From positions 1-38,119 of the forward strand of contig CACWSO010000021.1 of NCBI GenBank assembly GCA_902763505.1: a DNA stretch of 38,119 bases, read 5' to 3'. Made by a program: the position numbers and the translations under genes. The notes beneath the pieces were generated by a model. That model saw only the letters and a list, made by a program, of their open reading frames with translations. It did not search any database and was not told the DNA's origin. The stretch comes from an uncultured Eubacteriales bacterium. GTDB lineage: Bacteria; Bacillota; Clostridia; Peptostreptococcales; Anaerovoracaceae. Shown in pieces: positions 1 to 7,677 of this stretch. The stretch's first letter is position 1. Every line of letters starts with the position of its first letter.

Positions 1-149
1 TGATCACTGATGACTTTAGCAGAGGTTGTTGCAACAGTAAACAAGACTTTTTGAACGATTTTCAGTTGTCAAAGTTCGGTTTTAGTTTTTCATTTAAACG
101 CCTCTTTTATTTCATTATACACCATCGTCAAGTCCCGAATTCCGGACAG
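1..149. other. non-coding start of window
   Basis: No convincing gene is seen here. The stretch is A+T-rich and has several T-runs. A near-palindromic CCGAATTCCGG lies just upstream of the promoter that follows and could be a regulator site, but nothing else supports that. Confidence 0.4.
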
Positions 150-178
150 TTGAGAAATAAGTGGCATTCTGCTATATT
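150..178 (+). promoter_or_regulatory. sigma-A type promoter of the DUF2207 gene
   Basis: A -35 box TTGAGA (150-155) and a -10 box TATATT (173-178) are separated by 17 bp. They lie about 40 bp before the start codon, and a strong AGGAGG ribosome binding site follows at about 203-208. Confidence 0.7.
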
Positions 179-217
179 AATGCATAGAAGCGGTGCAAAT
201 TTCAGGAGGTATGAACG

Positions 218-2155
218 ATGACGCGCAGCACAGACCGTAAATGCAACAGCAGCCGCTGCTGCAAAAGCATCCTCGCCGGGCTTCTCGCCCTCGCGGTTGC
301 CTTTTGCATGATACCGGCAATCGCCGCTCCCGCACACGCGGCGAGCAACTTCATCATAACGGATTACGACATCGACATGGTGGTCAATGAAGACGACACT
401 TACACCATCACGGAAACCATCGATGTCCACTTCACATATCCGAGCCATGGCATCTATCGATCCATTCCGCTCCGCACCACCCTCGTGCGGGATGGGCAGG
501 AGACGACTTTCTACGGAAAGGTCCGGGACTTTCAGATGCTGTCCGGTCACAAGTGGAAAAAAGAAGCCAGCGATGAGTTCAACATCCGCATCGGCGATCC
601 GGACAACTATGAATCCACCGATACGACCTATCAGTTCTCCTATGTCTACGATATGCGGGGCGACCATCTCAAGGGGGCCGATGAAGTGTACTACAACATT
701 GTGGGAACCAACTGGGAGGCTCCGTCCATCGACCATGTTTCCTTCCAGGTCACCTTCCCGAAGGATATCGACATGAGCAAGGTCTGGGTCAAGACGGGAT
801 ATCAGGTAGAGGTTCCTTTTGAATCGGACGGCAGCCGCGTCATCAAGGGAGACACCTATGAAAACACCCTGGGTGGTCTGACGGTCCGTGCAGTCCTGCC
901 GGAGGGCTACTTCACCAAAGAGGCCGGCGCATCTAAAATGCCGTTCTATGTTCTCTTCGTACTGCTCCTTCTGGCTGCGGTGATCGGCTTTGTACTATGG
1001 AGAAAGTACGGCAGAGATCCGAAGATCATCGAGACGGCGGAATTCTATCCGCCGAAGGGATTGTCAGCACCTGAGGTCGGCTATCTTGACGAGGGCGCGA
1101 TCTCAGGCAATCACGTCATCAGCATGCTCCTGTCCCTGGCTGACAAAGGCTACCTCAAGATCACTGAAATTGAGGTGCCGTCCGGGTTCCGCAAGAAGAA
1201 GATGAAGACGGATTATGAGATCAGCAAGGTCAGAGAATATGACGGCAATGTCATCGGAGAATCGACTTTTATGAAGAATCTCTTCGAGGATGGCGCACGC
1301 TCTTCCGTCACTGCAAAAGAGCTGACCAACAGTTTCTACACGACCGTCAATGCTATAAAGAATCAAATCACGAGCTATTACGAAGGCAAGCTGTATGATG
1401 AAAAAGCGAAAGGATTTGCCTGGGTGCTCAGAGGCATCAGCGTCGCAGGCGTCATCGCTCTGGTCATCATTTCGAGACTGTCCACGGGTGCACCTATGCT
1501 GGAAGGCGGCATCATTTCAGGTATCATGATGCTGGTATTTCAGATCATTCCACCGATTGCCGGTTTCGCCGGATTAAGCAGCTGGGTCAATGCGAACAAG
1601 AGCTCTGTGGTCGGCCGCTTCTTTGGCTTCATCCTATGGGCTGGTCTGATTCTGGTCGGCTTGTTCCTTGCCGTTATCCTCGAAACAGTGATGGGTCCGC
1701 AGATTGTATTCTTCCTTATCGGCATGTTCCTGTGCTTTGCTGTGATGTTCATGGGTGCCCTTTGCGAACGGAAGACGGATTTCTATGCGGACATCCTCGG
1801 CAAGATCAGAGGCTACAAAAACTTCCTGCAGGTTGCGGAAAAAGACAGGATGGAGCAGCTCGCCGAAGAAGATCCTTCCTATTTCTATAAAAACCTTGCG
1901 TATGCTTTTGCATTGGGCGTTACTTCTGTATATGCAAAGCACTTCGCAGGTCTCGCCCAAGAGCCGCCTGATTGGTATGTGACGACCCATGATTACAGCG
2001 GCGGGCAGGTCTTCGACTCCACCGGATTCACCGACTCCCTCACGAACATGGTCACCAGCGTGAGCAGCTCCATGACGTCCTCACCGGGCGACAGCGGCGG
2101 TGGCGGCGGAAGCGGTGGCGGCGGCGCCGGAGGAGGCGGTGGCGGCTCCTGGTAA
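218..2155 (+). CDS. DUF2207 family membrane protein
   Basis: This 645-residue protein has the DUF2207 layout. A signal peptide (about 1-42, likely cut after AHA) is followed by an extracytoplasmic beta-rich domain of about 200 residues. A membrane segment at about 243-260 is followed by the charged WRKYGRDP sequence typical of the family, then a cytoplasmic domain starting with the family-typical EFYPPKGLSAPEVGYL and further membrane segments near 404-420, 430-450, 468-490 and 492-512. The C-terminus (about 619-645) is Ser/Gly-rich and ends in Gly tracts closed by SW, as in many DUF2207 proteins. The start fits AGGAGG seven bases or so upstream and the promoter at 150-178. No biochemical function is established for the family. 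It appears to be a single-gene transcript. Confidence 0.85.
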   Translation: MTRSTDRKCNSSRCCKSILAGLLALAVAFCMIPAIAAPAHAASNFIITDYDIDMVVNEDDTYTITETIDVHFTYPSHGIYRSIPLRTTLVRDGQETTFYGKVRDFQMLSGHKWKKEASDEFNIRIGDPDNYESTDTTYQFSYVYDMRGDHLKGADEVYYNIVGTNWEAPSIDHVSFQVTFPKDIDMSKVWVKTGYQVEVPFESDGSRVIKGDTYENTLGGLTVRAVLPEGYFTKEAGASKMPFYVLFVLLLLAAVIGFVLWRKYGRDPKIIETAEFYPPKGLSAPEVGYLDEGAISGNHVISMLLSLADKGYLKITEIEVPSGFRKKKMKTDYEISKVREYDGNVIGESTFMKNLFEDGARSSVTAKELTNSFYTTVNAIKNQITSYYEGKLYDEKAKGFAWVLRGISVAGVIALVIISRLSTGAPMLEGGIISGIMMLVFQIIPPIAGFAGLSSWVNANKSSVVGRFFGFILWAGLILVGLFLAVILETVMGPQIVFFLIGMFLCFAVMFMGALCERKTDFYADILGKIRGYKNFLQVAEKDRMEQLAEEDPSYFYKNLAYAFALGVTSVYAKHFAGLAQEPPDWYVTTHDYSGGQVFDSTGFTDSLTNMVTSVSSSMTSSPGDSGGGGGSGGGGAGGGGGGSW

Positions 2156-2177
2156 CGCTGCAAAGCGCATAAAAAAG

Positions 2178-2229
2178 TTGCGAAAGCCTTTGGCTGGTCT
2201 ATTGCGAAAGCCTTTGGCTAGTATATAAT
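2178..2229 (+). promoter_or_regulatory. tandemly duplicated promoter/operator of the flavin reductase gene
   Basis: A 24-bp unit beginning TTGCGAAAGCCTTTGGCT occurs twice head to tail (2178-2201 and 2202-2225). The second copy supplies a -35-like TTGCGA (2202-2207) and runs into a -10 box TATAAT (2224-2229) after 16 bp. Each unit contains the palindrome AGCC-TTT-GGCT, so two candidate operator copies sit at or inside the promoter. A regulator site is inferred; the repeat and the palindromes are read directly. Confidence 0.6.
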
Positions 2230-2276
2230 GAAGAAAAAGAAGAAAGGAGAGCGGCGCGCAGCGCTGCGAACAAACT

Positions 2277-2837
2277 ATGGCAAGAAAGAACTTTGGACCG
2301 AATTCATTTATCACACCGGAACCGGTACTGATGATCGCGGCTTATGACGAGAATGGAACACCGGATATCATGAATGCTGCATGGGGCGGCATCTCAAGCG
2401 CAAACCAGATTTCCATGTGCATCAGCCCGGGGCACAAGACCGTCAAGAATATCCTGATCAAGAAGGCATTCACTGTCAGCTTCGCAACGGTGGACAAGGT
2501 CATCGAATCAGATTATGTAGGCATCGTTTCAGCGAACGACGTCCCTGACAAATTCGCCCGCGCCGGCTTCACAGCGACAAAGAGTGAATACGTGGATGCA
2601 CCGCTGGTGGACCAGTATCCGGTCGCGCTGGAGTGCGAGATGGTTAGCTATGATGCAGATACACACATCATGATCGGCAAAATCCTGAACGTCAGCGCAG
2701 ATGAAAGTGTTCTGACCGACGGCGCCATTGACCTGGCGAAACTCCGCCCGATCGTTTATGACGGCATGAACCACAACTACAACGTGCTCGGCGAAGTCGT
2801 CGGCAAAGCCTTTGAAGACGGCAAGCAGATGAAATAA
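2277..2837 (+). CDS. flavin reductase family protein (FMN-binding split barrel)
   Basis: This 186-residue protein resembles the small flavin reductase / FMN-binding split-barrel proteins common in anaerobes, with the characteristic opening PVLMIAAYDENGTPDIMNAAWGG and a following ISMCISPGHKTVKNI segment. Members bind FMN and pass electrons to partners such as rubredoxins; the substrate here is unknown. The same fold, as a diverged paralogue, forms the N-terminal domain of the fusion protein at 31831-33036. The start is unusual. The only good Shine-Dalgarno sequence (AAAGGAGAG, about 2242-2250) is about 27 bases before the ATG, with the perfect palindrome CGCAGCGCTGCG (2257-2268) between them, and no in-frame alternative start lies closer. 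The gene is preceded by a duplicated promoter and followed by a terminator. Confidence 0.85.
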   Translation: MARKNFGPNSFITPEPVLMIAAYDENGTPDIMNAAWGGISSANQISMCISPGHKTVKNILIKKAFTVSFATVDKVIESDYVGIVSANDVPDKFARAGFTATKSEYVDAPLVDQYPVALECEMVSYDADTHIMIGKILNVSADESVLTDGAIDLAKLRPIVYDGMNHNYNVLGEVVGKAFEDGKQMK

Positions 2838-2846
2838 ACCGAAGTG

Positions 2847-2876
2847 AAAAGACGGCTGCACGCAGCCGTCTTTTTT
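2847..2876. terminator. bidirectional rho-independent terminator
   Basis: The stem GACGGCTG / CAGCCGTC has a short loop, with AAAA before it and TTTTTT after it. It lies between two convergent genes (stops at 2837 and 2875), so it can end transcription from both sides. Confidence 0.85.
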
Positions 2877-3753
2877 ATTCCATTTCTGTAATACTAGTTT
2901 TTTTATTCCATAATCCGATGTGTATCACCTGCTTCGGACAGGCTGCAGCGCACTTGCCGCAGCGGATGCACTCCGCCGAATCCGGATGCGTGACGGGATC
3001 AACATGCATCGGACAGATTTCCCTGCATGTGCCGCAAGAGATACAGCCCGCCTGTTCCACGTGCACGCGATATAAACTGATCTTGTTCAGCAGTCCGTAG
3101 ATGGCGCCCAATGGACACATGATCTTGCAGAAAAATCGACAGACGATGATGCATCCGACGATCGTCAGAACCAGTATCGCCGCCTTCAGAAGGAAGAGAC
3201 CTCCCAACTGCATCCTCAATTCGGGATGAGCCAAAAGAAGCGGAACCCCTGCTTCCAATGTTCCTGCCGGGCAGATGTATTCGCAAAAGGCCGGCGCGCC
3301 AATGCCGTATTTATCAGTCACCACTGCCGGAATCAGCAGAACAAAGACCGCCAGCAGCACGTACTTGATGTAGGTCAGAGGCTTTGGAATGTGTTTCTTT
3401 GGGGATGGTATCTTGTGAAGAAGTTCCTGGAGGAGTCCGAATGGGCAGACATATCCGCAGATGGCTCTTCCGAACAGCACGCCCAGAGCCAACACGAATC
3501 CGAGCAGGTAAACACTGATGCCAAACCGCGGTGAATTCTCAACGGCTTGCATGGCGCCGATCGGGCACCCCAGCCCTGCCGCGGGACAGGAATAACAGTT
3601 GAGTCCCGGACTGCAGAAGTTTTTCCAGCTGCCTTTATAGATCTTCCCGCCGACAAAGTTTCCGATGTGACTGTTGGTGAAGCCGAATGCCGCAACCTGT
3701 ATGATCTTGCGTCGTACTCCCTGTACACGCTGTCTGTCCTGCAAAACCTTCAT
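2875..3753 (-). CDS. NapH/CcoG-like membrane 4Fe-4S ferredoxin
   Basis: This 292-residue membrane protein probably carries electrons between the cytoplasm and the membrane face. It has membrane spans near 79-100, 131-147 and 185-208. NapH-type CxxxCP motifs are present (C99/C103 in CGYVCPFGLLQ, C157/C161, C209/C213), and the C-terminal domain has two [4Fe-4S] motifs: C237, C240, C243, C247 and C262, C265, C268, C272. An N-terminal Cys-rich patch (CSPGLNCYSCP, 47-56) is shared with the family. An upstream in-frame extension to 3843 exists, but the start at 3753 is preferred because the preceding small gene ends only 4 bases earlier and GGGGTGATG supplies a ribosome site. It is last in the row of minus-strand genes with the CXXC protein and TlpA, which suggests a transmembrane thiol-reducing relay. 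Confidence 0.85.
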   Translation of the reverse strand: MKVLQDRQRVQGVRRKIIQVAAFGFTNSHIGNFVGGKIYKGSWKNFCSPGLNCYSCPAAGLGCPIGAMQAVENSPRFGISVYLLGFVLALGVLFGRAICGYVCPFGLLQELLHKIPSPKKHIPKPLTYIKYVLLAVFVLLIPAVVTDKYGIGAPAFCEYICPAGTLEAGVPLLLAHPELRMQLGGLFLLKAAILVLTIVGCIIVCRFFCKIMCPLGAIYGLLNKISLYRVHVEQAGCISCGTCREICPMHVDPVTHPDSAECIRCGKCAAACPKQVIHIGLWNKKTSITEME

Positions 3754-3757
3754 GACA

Positions 3758-3910
3758 TCACCCCAGGCCAATGCATTCCAGACAGATGTTGATTGCCCTG
3801 ACGAATACGGTGAGCATTTCGTCCCGCGCGATGCCGATGGCAATCAAAGACACGGCGACTGCCAGGACGCCTATTCCGATGTATGTTCTCTTACGTCCCT
3901 TCAACTCCAT
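3758..3910 (-). CDS. CD1871A-like small CXXC membrane protein
   Basis: This protein is only 50 residues long. One membrane helix (about 9-28) follows a basic start (MELKGRKRTY), and the C-terminus NICLECIGLG holds a CXXC pair (C43, C46). Size, helix, CLEC motif and position between a TlpA redoxin and a NapH-like ferredoxin match the CD1871A family of Clostridia. The open frame extends upstream to 3979, but that part overlaps the TlpA gene, so the internal ATG 16 bases after the TlpA stop is chosen. The TGA is 4 bases before the next start, which suggests translational coupling. A role as a membrane thiol/disulfide intermediate between its neighbours is inferred from context. Confidence 0.8.
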   Translation of the reverse strand: MELKGRKRTYIGIGVLAVAVSLIAIGIARDEMLTVFVRAINICLECIGLG

Positions 3911-3926
3911 GGCTCCTGCCTTTGCA

Positions 3927-4499
3927 TTAATCTGCCTGATCCAGGTATTCCTGCACGGCGTCCTTGTACCTTTGTACATCGTTGCCGACGATTGGCGTGC
4001 AGACTGTCTTTCCTTCTTTATCCAGAATGAACGTCGTCGGAATGGCTTCTACGTCGCTGAACATTTTATCCACCGATTCACTTGCGATGATGTTGGTATA
4101 CGTTACGCCCGTATCCTTACAGATTTCCTTGGCCAGATCGGTTGTCTCAGTGTCCCCTTCCGGATTGTCGATGACCACGCCGATAATCTGGACGTTGTCC
4201 GGGAGCTCTTTGTCCCACTCGGCCAGCTCCGGCATTTCATCTTTGCACGGTCCGCAGAAGGTGCCCCACACGTTGAGAACCGTGACATCCTTCTCTGCAA
4301 AAATCGCTTCTGTCACTTCGTTCCCATCCAGATCTGTTGATGTAAAGGTTCCGAGCGATGTACCGTTCTCGAGTTCCTCTATGGCGTATTGGGCTTCTTC
4401 TCCGTCTCCGCCTGCGCCATCTCCTCCGCATGCTGCAAAAGCAACACACATGGCGGCAGTGATTGCCGCCATGATCAATATCATGAAATATTTTTTCAT
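3927..4499 (-). CDS. TlpA-like thiol-disulfide reductase lipoprotein
   Basis: This 190-residue protein has a lipoprotein signal ending in FAAC (lipid Cys24) and a thioredoxin-fold domain with the active site WGTFCGPCKDEMPE (C82 and C85). The family cis-proline is probably at AIPTTFILDKEGK near residue 155. TlpA/ResA proteins reduce disulfides or assist cytochrome and cofactor maturation outside the membrane; the target here is unknown. It is followed after 16 bases by the CXXC membrane protein and then the ferredoxin, so electrons could reach it from the cytoplasm through these partners (inference). Its signal-peptide DNA is nearly the same as that of the upstream neighbour. Confidence 0.88.
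   Translation of the reverse strand: MKKYFMILIMAAITAAMCVAFAACGGDGAGGDGEEAQYAIEELENGTSLGTFTSTDLDGNEVTEAIFAEKDVTVLNVWGTFCGPCKDEMPELAEWDKELPDNVQIIGVVIDNPEGDTETTDLAKEICKDTGVTYTNIIASESVDKMFSDVEAIPTTFILDKEGKTVCTPIVGNDVQRYKDAVQEYLDQAD
4423..4481 (-). repeat. duplicated lipoprotein signal-peptide segment, copy A
   Basis: These 59 bases encode most of the TlpA signal peptide and match 5259-5317, the signal peptide of the neighbouring MBL gene, at about 51 of 59 positions by eye. The mature proteins are unrelated. Confidence 0.75.
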
Positions 4500-4537
4500 T
4501 ATATCCTTCTGCCCTTTCCGTCTTGCTGCTCTTTCTG

Positions 4538-5344
4538 TTACAGCTCTATTTCTTCGCCTTCTTCTATAATCAGGCGGTTCTCCGCGTTGAATGCTTCTGC
4601 CCGTTCGCGGTCGAAGAACGATCCGCTGTCAGCGGCAGTCATGTGATATGGGATGTTGTGTTTCGCCTTCACGAGATCCGCACATGCCGCAGCCTCTTCC
4701 AAATCCATGTTGTAAATGCCGTCACAGCAGAAGAATGCATAGTCGATCTTCTGCTCTGCAAGGCTCGGCATCTGCTCTGTCGTGGATGTATCACCGCTCA
4801 CATAAACCTTGGTTCCGTCGGACAGTGTGATGACGTAACCAACACACTGACTGACATCGTGGTTCTTGTTGTAACCAGCTTCCACTGCTTCGACCTTGGC
4901 GTAACCGAGGTCAAAACTCTGATGCGCTCCGCCTTCCAGCGCTTCCTCCCAGGTGATGACCTGACAGTCTTCACTGCGGTTTTCGATCTTATCCAGCACG
5001 GTGTGATCGTAGTGACCGTGCGTTTCGAGAATCAGGTCCGCTGCCGGTGCGTTATCATCGCTGTCCCCGACAAACGGATCGATGTAGATCACCTTATCTT
5101 CCGGCGTTGTGATCCTGATGCTGGCATGCCCCATATAGAGGAGCTTCGCGTGCTTCGTATCCATCTCCGTCTCCTGTTCTGCTTCGTCTGCCTGACCTGC
5201 CTGTTCTGCCTGCGCTGCCTGGTCCGCATCGCCGGCGTTTTCCTGGCTGTCGCTTGTTCCTCCGCATGCTGCAAAGGCAACACACATGACGGCAGTAATT
5301 GCAGCCATCCATAATATTGTTGTCAATCGTAGGGTCTTCTTCAT
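4538..5344 (-). CDS. MBL-fold metal-dependent hydrolase lipoprotein
   Basis: This 268-residue protein has a lipoprotein signal (lipid Cys27), a Gln/Ala/Glu-rich linker (about 31-62) and a metallo-beta-lactamase-fold domain similar to the UlaG/UPF0173 group. The fold opens with LLYMGHASIRI, has the metal-binding HGHYDH (109-114), then YVSGDTST and a late PYHMTAADSG that probably supplies another ligand. These enzymes usually hydrolyse lactones or phosphoesters, but the substrate cannot be read from sequence. It lies 18 bases after a hybrid kinase gene and 38 bases before the TlpA gene. Its signal peptide shares recent ancestry with that of TlpA while the rest does not. Confidence 0.85.
   Translation of the reverse strand: MKKTLRLTTILWMAAITAVMCVAFAACGGTSDSQENAGDADQAAQAEQAGQADEAEQETEMDTKHAKLLYMGHASIRITTPEDKVIYIDPFVGDSDDNAPAADLILETHGHYDHTVLDKIENRSEDCQVITWEEALEGGAHQSFDLGYAKVEAVEAGYNKNHDVSQCVGYVITLSDGTKVYVSGDTSTTEQMPSLAEQKIDYAFFCCDGIYNMDLEEAAACADLVKAKHNIPYHMTAADSGSFFDRERAEAFNAENRLIIEEGEEIEL
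5259..5317 (-). repeat. duplicated lipoprotein signal-peptide segment, copy B
   Basis: This is the partner of the segment at 4423-4481. Both encode a signal ending CVAFAACGG, and the identity is at DNA level, including third codon positions. Confidence 0.75.
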
Positions 5345-5362
5345 TTTCTTTTCCCTGTCAAT

Positions 5363-7636
5363 TTAAGATTTGATCAAGCTCTTCAGCGTGTTGTACAGCG
5401 TATCCGGTTCCACTGGTTTACTGAGATGGGCGTTCAGGCCTGCCTGCAGACTTCGCTGAACATCCTCGTCGAAGGCATTCGCTGTAAGTGCAATGATCGG
5501 TATCGTCTTACCGTCCTCTCTTTCCATGGCGCGTATCCTTCTCGTCGCTTCCAGACCATCCATCTCAGGCATACGCATATCCATGAGAATCGCATCGTAA
5601 TATCCGGTTTCGCTTCTTTCGAACATCTCGACCGCGAGCTTTCCGTTTTCCGCAACATCGACGTCGACTTCCTGCATGGAAAGAACCATCACGATGATCT
5701 CCGCATTGATTGCGACATCTTCTGCCAGAAGCACTCTGCGGCCCTTCAGATCATCCATCCGTTCCGCAAGAGCTTCGTTCTTCTTTCTGAATGCCTCTCG
5801 GAATTCATCCATGACATTGCTTGCAAAGAGCGGTTTCGGCACGAAGGTGTCCACACCGGCGTCTACTGCGTCATCAGCAATGTCATCCCAGTTATAGGAC
5901 GTGAGTATGATAATCGGCGTTTCCTGTCCGACCAGGGAACGAATCTGACGGGTTGTCTCCAGTCCGTCCATTTCCGGCATCTGCCAGTCTATCAGCATGA
6001 GATCATAGTCTTCTCCGCGCGCATGCCGCATTCTGGCCTTATCCACGCCTTCCCATCCTGACTCTGCTGTATCACAACGGATTCCAATCTGACCCAGCAC
6101 GATTTCAGCGTGCTCGAGGGCGATGTTGTCATCGTCGATTACCAGCACGCTCATCTCGTGAGGATTCAACATGCCATCTTCTGTATAGACCGTGTGCCTA
6201 TCCGACGTTCCTAAAGTCAGGGTGACGGTAAACGTCGTACCCTTTCCTTTCTCGCTCTCTACATCAATCTGACCATTCATCAGCTCCACCAGGCTCTTTG
6301 TGATTGGCATGCCGAGTCCAGTGCTTCCATACTTGTTCGTAGAAGAAGAATCTTCCTGAGAAAAAGCATCGAAGATATGCGGCAGGTATTCTTTGCTCAT
6401 TCCGATTCCTGTATCACGAATCGTGAAGGTGAGCATCACGTTTCCTTCAAGCCGCTGCCCCTCTTCGATGGTGAATTCCACCTCGCCGCCTTCTGGTGTG
6501 AATTTGACAGCGTTTCCAAGGATATTGATCAGAATCTGCTTCAGCTTCATCGCGTCGCCGATATAATAATCATCGATTTTCCCTTTGACTCGGCAATTGT
6601 AGGTAAGCCCTTTGGAGTTGCATTGTCCGTTGATGATCGTATTGACCTGTTCCAACTGCTTAGCAAAGGAGAACTCTTCGTTTTTGATAACCATCCGGCC
6701 TGATTCGATGCGGCTCATATCCAGGATATCATTGATAATTCCCAGAAGATGCTGGGCGGATCCATTCATCTTTTCTAAATACCCTTTCACCGATTCACTG
6801 GCGGAAGGATCGTTCATGGCGATGTTGTTCAGTCCGATAATCGCATTCATCGGCGTCCGGATTTCGTGACTCATATTAGATAAGAAGGCAGTCTTGGCTT
6901 TGTTCGCATTCTCTGCTTCCTTCAGAGCGTCCCGCAGTGCTTCGCGGTTCTCCTCCAGTTCTCTGCGGTTCTCCTCCTTCTCATCCTCGACGACGAAACT
7001 GTGGAGCAGACAAGTGCCCAGCATATAGCCCATGGCGTAGAACGGCAGCAGCGGATAGAATACCTGAATCACTATGAATGCCATCATCGCCAATCCATAC
7101 AGACCGATCGTCATGTGGCGGCGTCTGACAGTTCCTTCCGTTTTTGCTGTCATCCTCAGCGTATAGATGGCGGTCAGCAGGAACAGCGTGATCTGAATTG
7201 CCAGATTGATATGTCTGACGATGCTCGCCTGATAGGTTCCTCCCTCATCGAACCAGAACATGATCGGGTGGAATATGTTAATGGCGACAATGATGATCTC
7301 AAAGATCACAAAACAATTACCCACGTAGTTGAGCAATTTCCCAAAGCTGTCCTTGTTATCAAGATAAGACACAACATACCGCGTCCAAAGCATGACCGCG
7401 GCAGCCATCGCAATGAAATGCACAACCGTGTCCGCATACAGAATCGTAATCAAGTGATAGGAATCCAGTATCCCCCACAGCATATCTGTAATCAGATACG
7501 CCAGGACTCCCATCAGGAACATACGGTAATTCCGCTGAACCGACGTCATTTCTTTCGTCTTTTGTTTCCACAACACATCCCGATTGATAATGATCAGGAT
7601 AATCGCAGCGAGTATTCCTATAATCGAATAAGTCAT
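5363..7636 (-). CDS. hybrid sensor histidine kinase with two receiver domains
   Basis: This 757-residue protein has a multi-span membrane N-terminus (about seven helices, 1-220) like 7TM histidine-kinase sensors, a short coiled coil, a HisKA domain with phospho-acceptor H257 ([16 protein letters not shown]), and an HATPase with N-box [17 protein letters not shown] and GSTGLGM. Two receiver domains follow, with phospho-acceptor aspartates D550 ([11 protein letters not shown]) and D686 ([11 protein letters not shown]). There is no HPt or DNA-binding output domain, so output must pass to another protein. It is third in a row after another hybrid kinase and a cyclic-di-GMP protein, and is followed 18 bases later by the MBL lipoprotein. 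The ligand is unknown. Confidence 0.9.
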   Translation of the reverse strand: MTYSIIGILAAIILIIINRDVLWKQKTKEMTSVQRNYRMFLMGVLAYLITDMLWGILDSYHLITILYADTVVHFIAMAAAVMLWTRYVVSYLDNKDSFGKLLNYVGNCFVIFEIIIVAINIFHPIMFWFDEGGTYQASIVRHINLAIQITLFLLTAIYTLRMTAKTEGTVRRRHMTIGLYGLAMMAFIVIQVFYPLLPFYAMGYMLGTCLLHSFVVEDEKEENRRELEENREALRDALKEAENANKAKTAFLSNMSHEIRTPMNAIIGLNNIAMNDPSASESVKGYLEKMNGSAQHLLGIINDILDMSRIESGRMVIKNEEFSFAKQLEQVNTIINGQCNSKGLTYNCRVKGKIDDYYIGDAMKLKQILINILGNAVKFTPEGGEVEFTIEEGQRLEGNVMLTFTIRDTGIGMSKEYLPHIFDAFSQEDSSSTNKYGSTGLGMPITKSLVELMNGQIDVESEKGKGTTFTVTLTLGTSDRHTVYTEDGMLNPHEMSVLVIDDDNIALEHAEIVLGQIGIRCDTAESGWEGVDKARMRHARGEDYDLMLIDWQMPEMDGLETTRQIRSLVGQETPIIILTSYNWDDIADDAVDAGVDTFVPKPLFASNVMDEFREAFRKKNEALAERMDDLKGRRVLLAEDVAINAEIIVMVLSMQEVDVDVAENGKLAVEMFERSETGYYDAILMDMRMPEMDGLEATRRIRAMEREDGKTIPIIALTANAFDEDVQRSLQAGLNAHLSKPVEPDTLYNTLKSLIKS

Positions 7637-7677
7637 ACCTCTATTCTCCTCGCAGCACTTGCATCAGAATTCGAGTA

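Noticed and set aside
128-736. 202-codon frame antisense to the DUF2207 gene
   Set aside because: It is the reverse image of a clearly coding gene with a signal peptide, promoter and ribosome site on the other strand.
2081-2160. Gly-codon tract at the end of the DUF2207 gene as a simple repeat element
   Set aside because: The Ser/Gly-rich tail is a common feature of DUF2207 proteins and is in frame up to the stop, so it is part of the protein.
3754-3843. N-terminal extension of the NapH-like ferredoxin
   Set aside because: It overlaps the CXXC small gene almost completely and has no family-like sequence.
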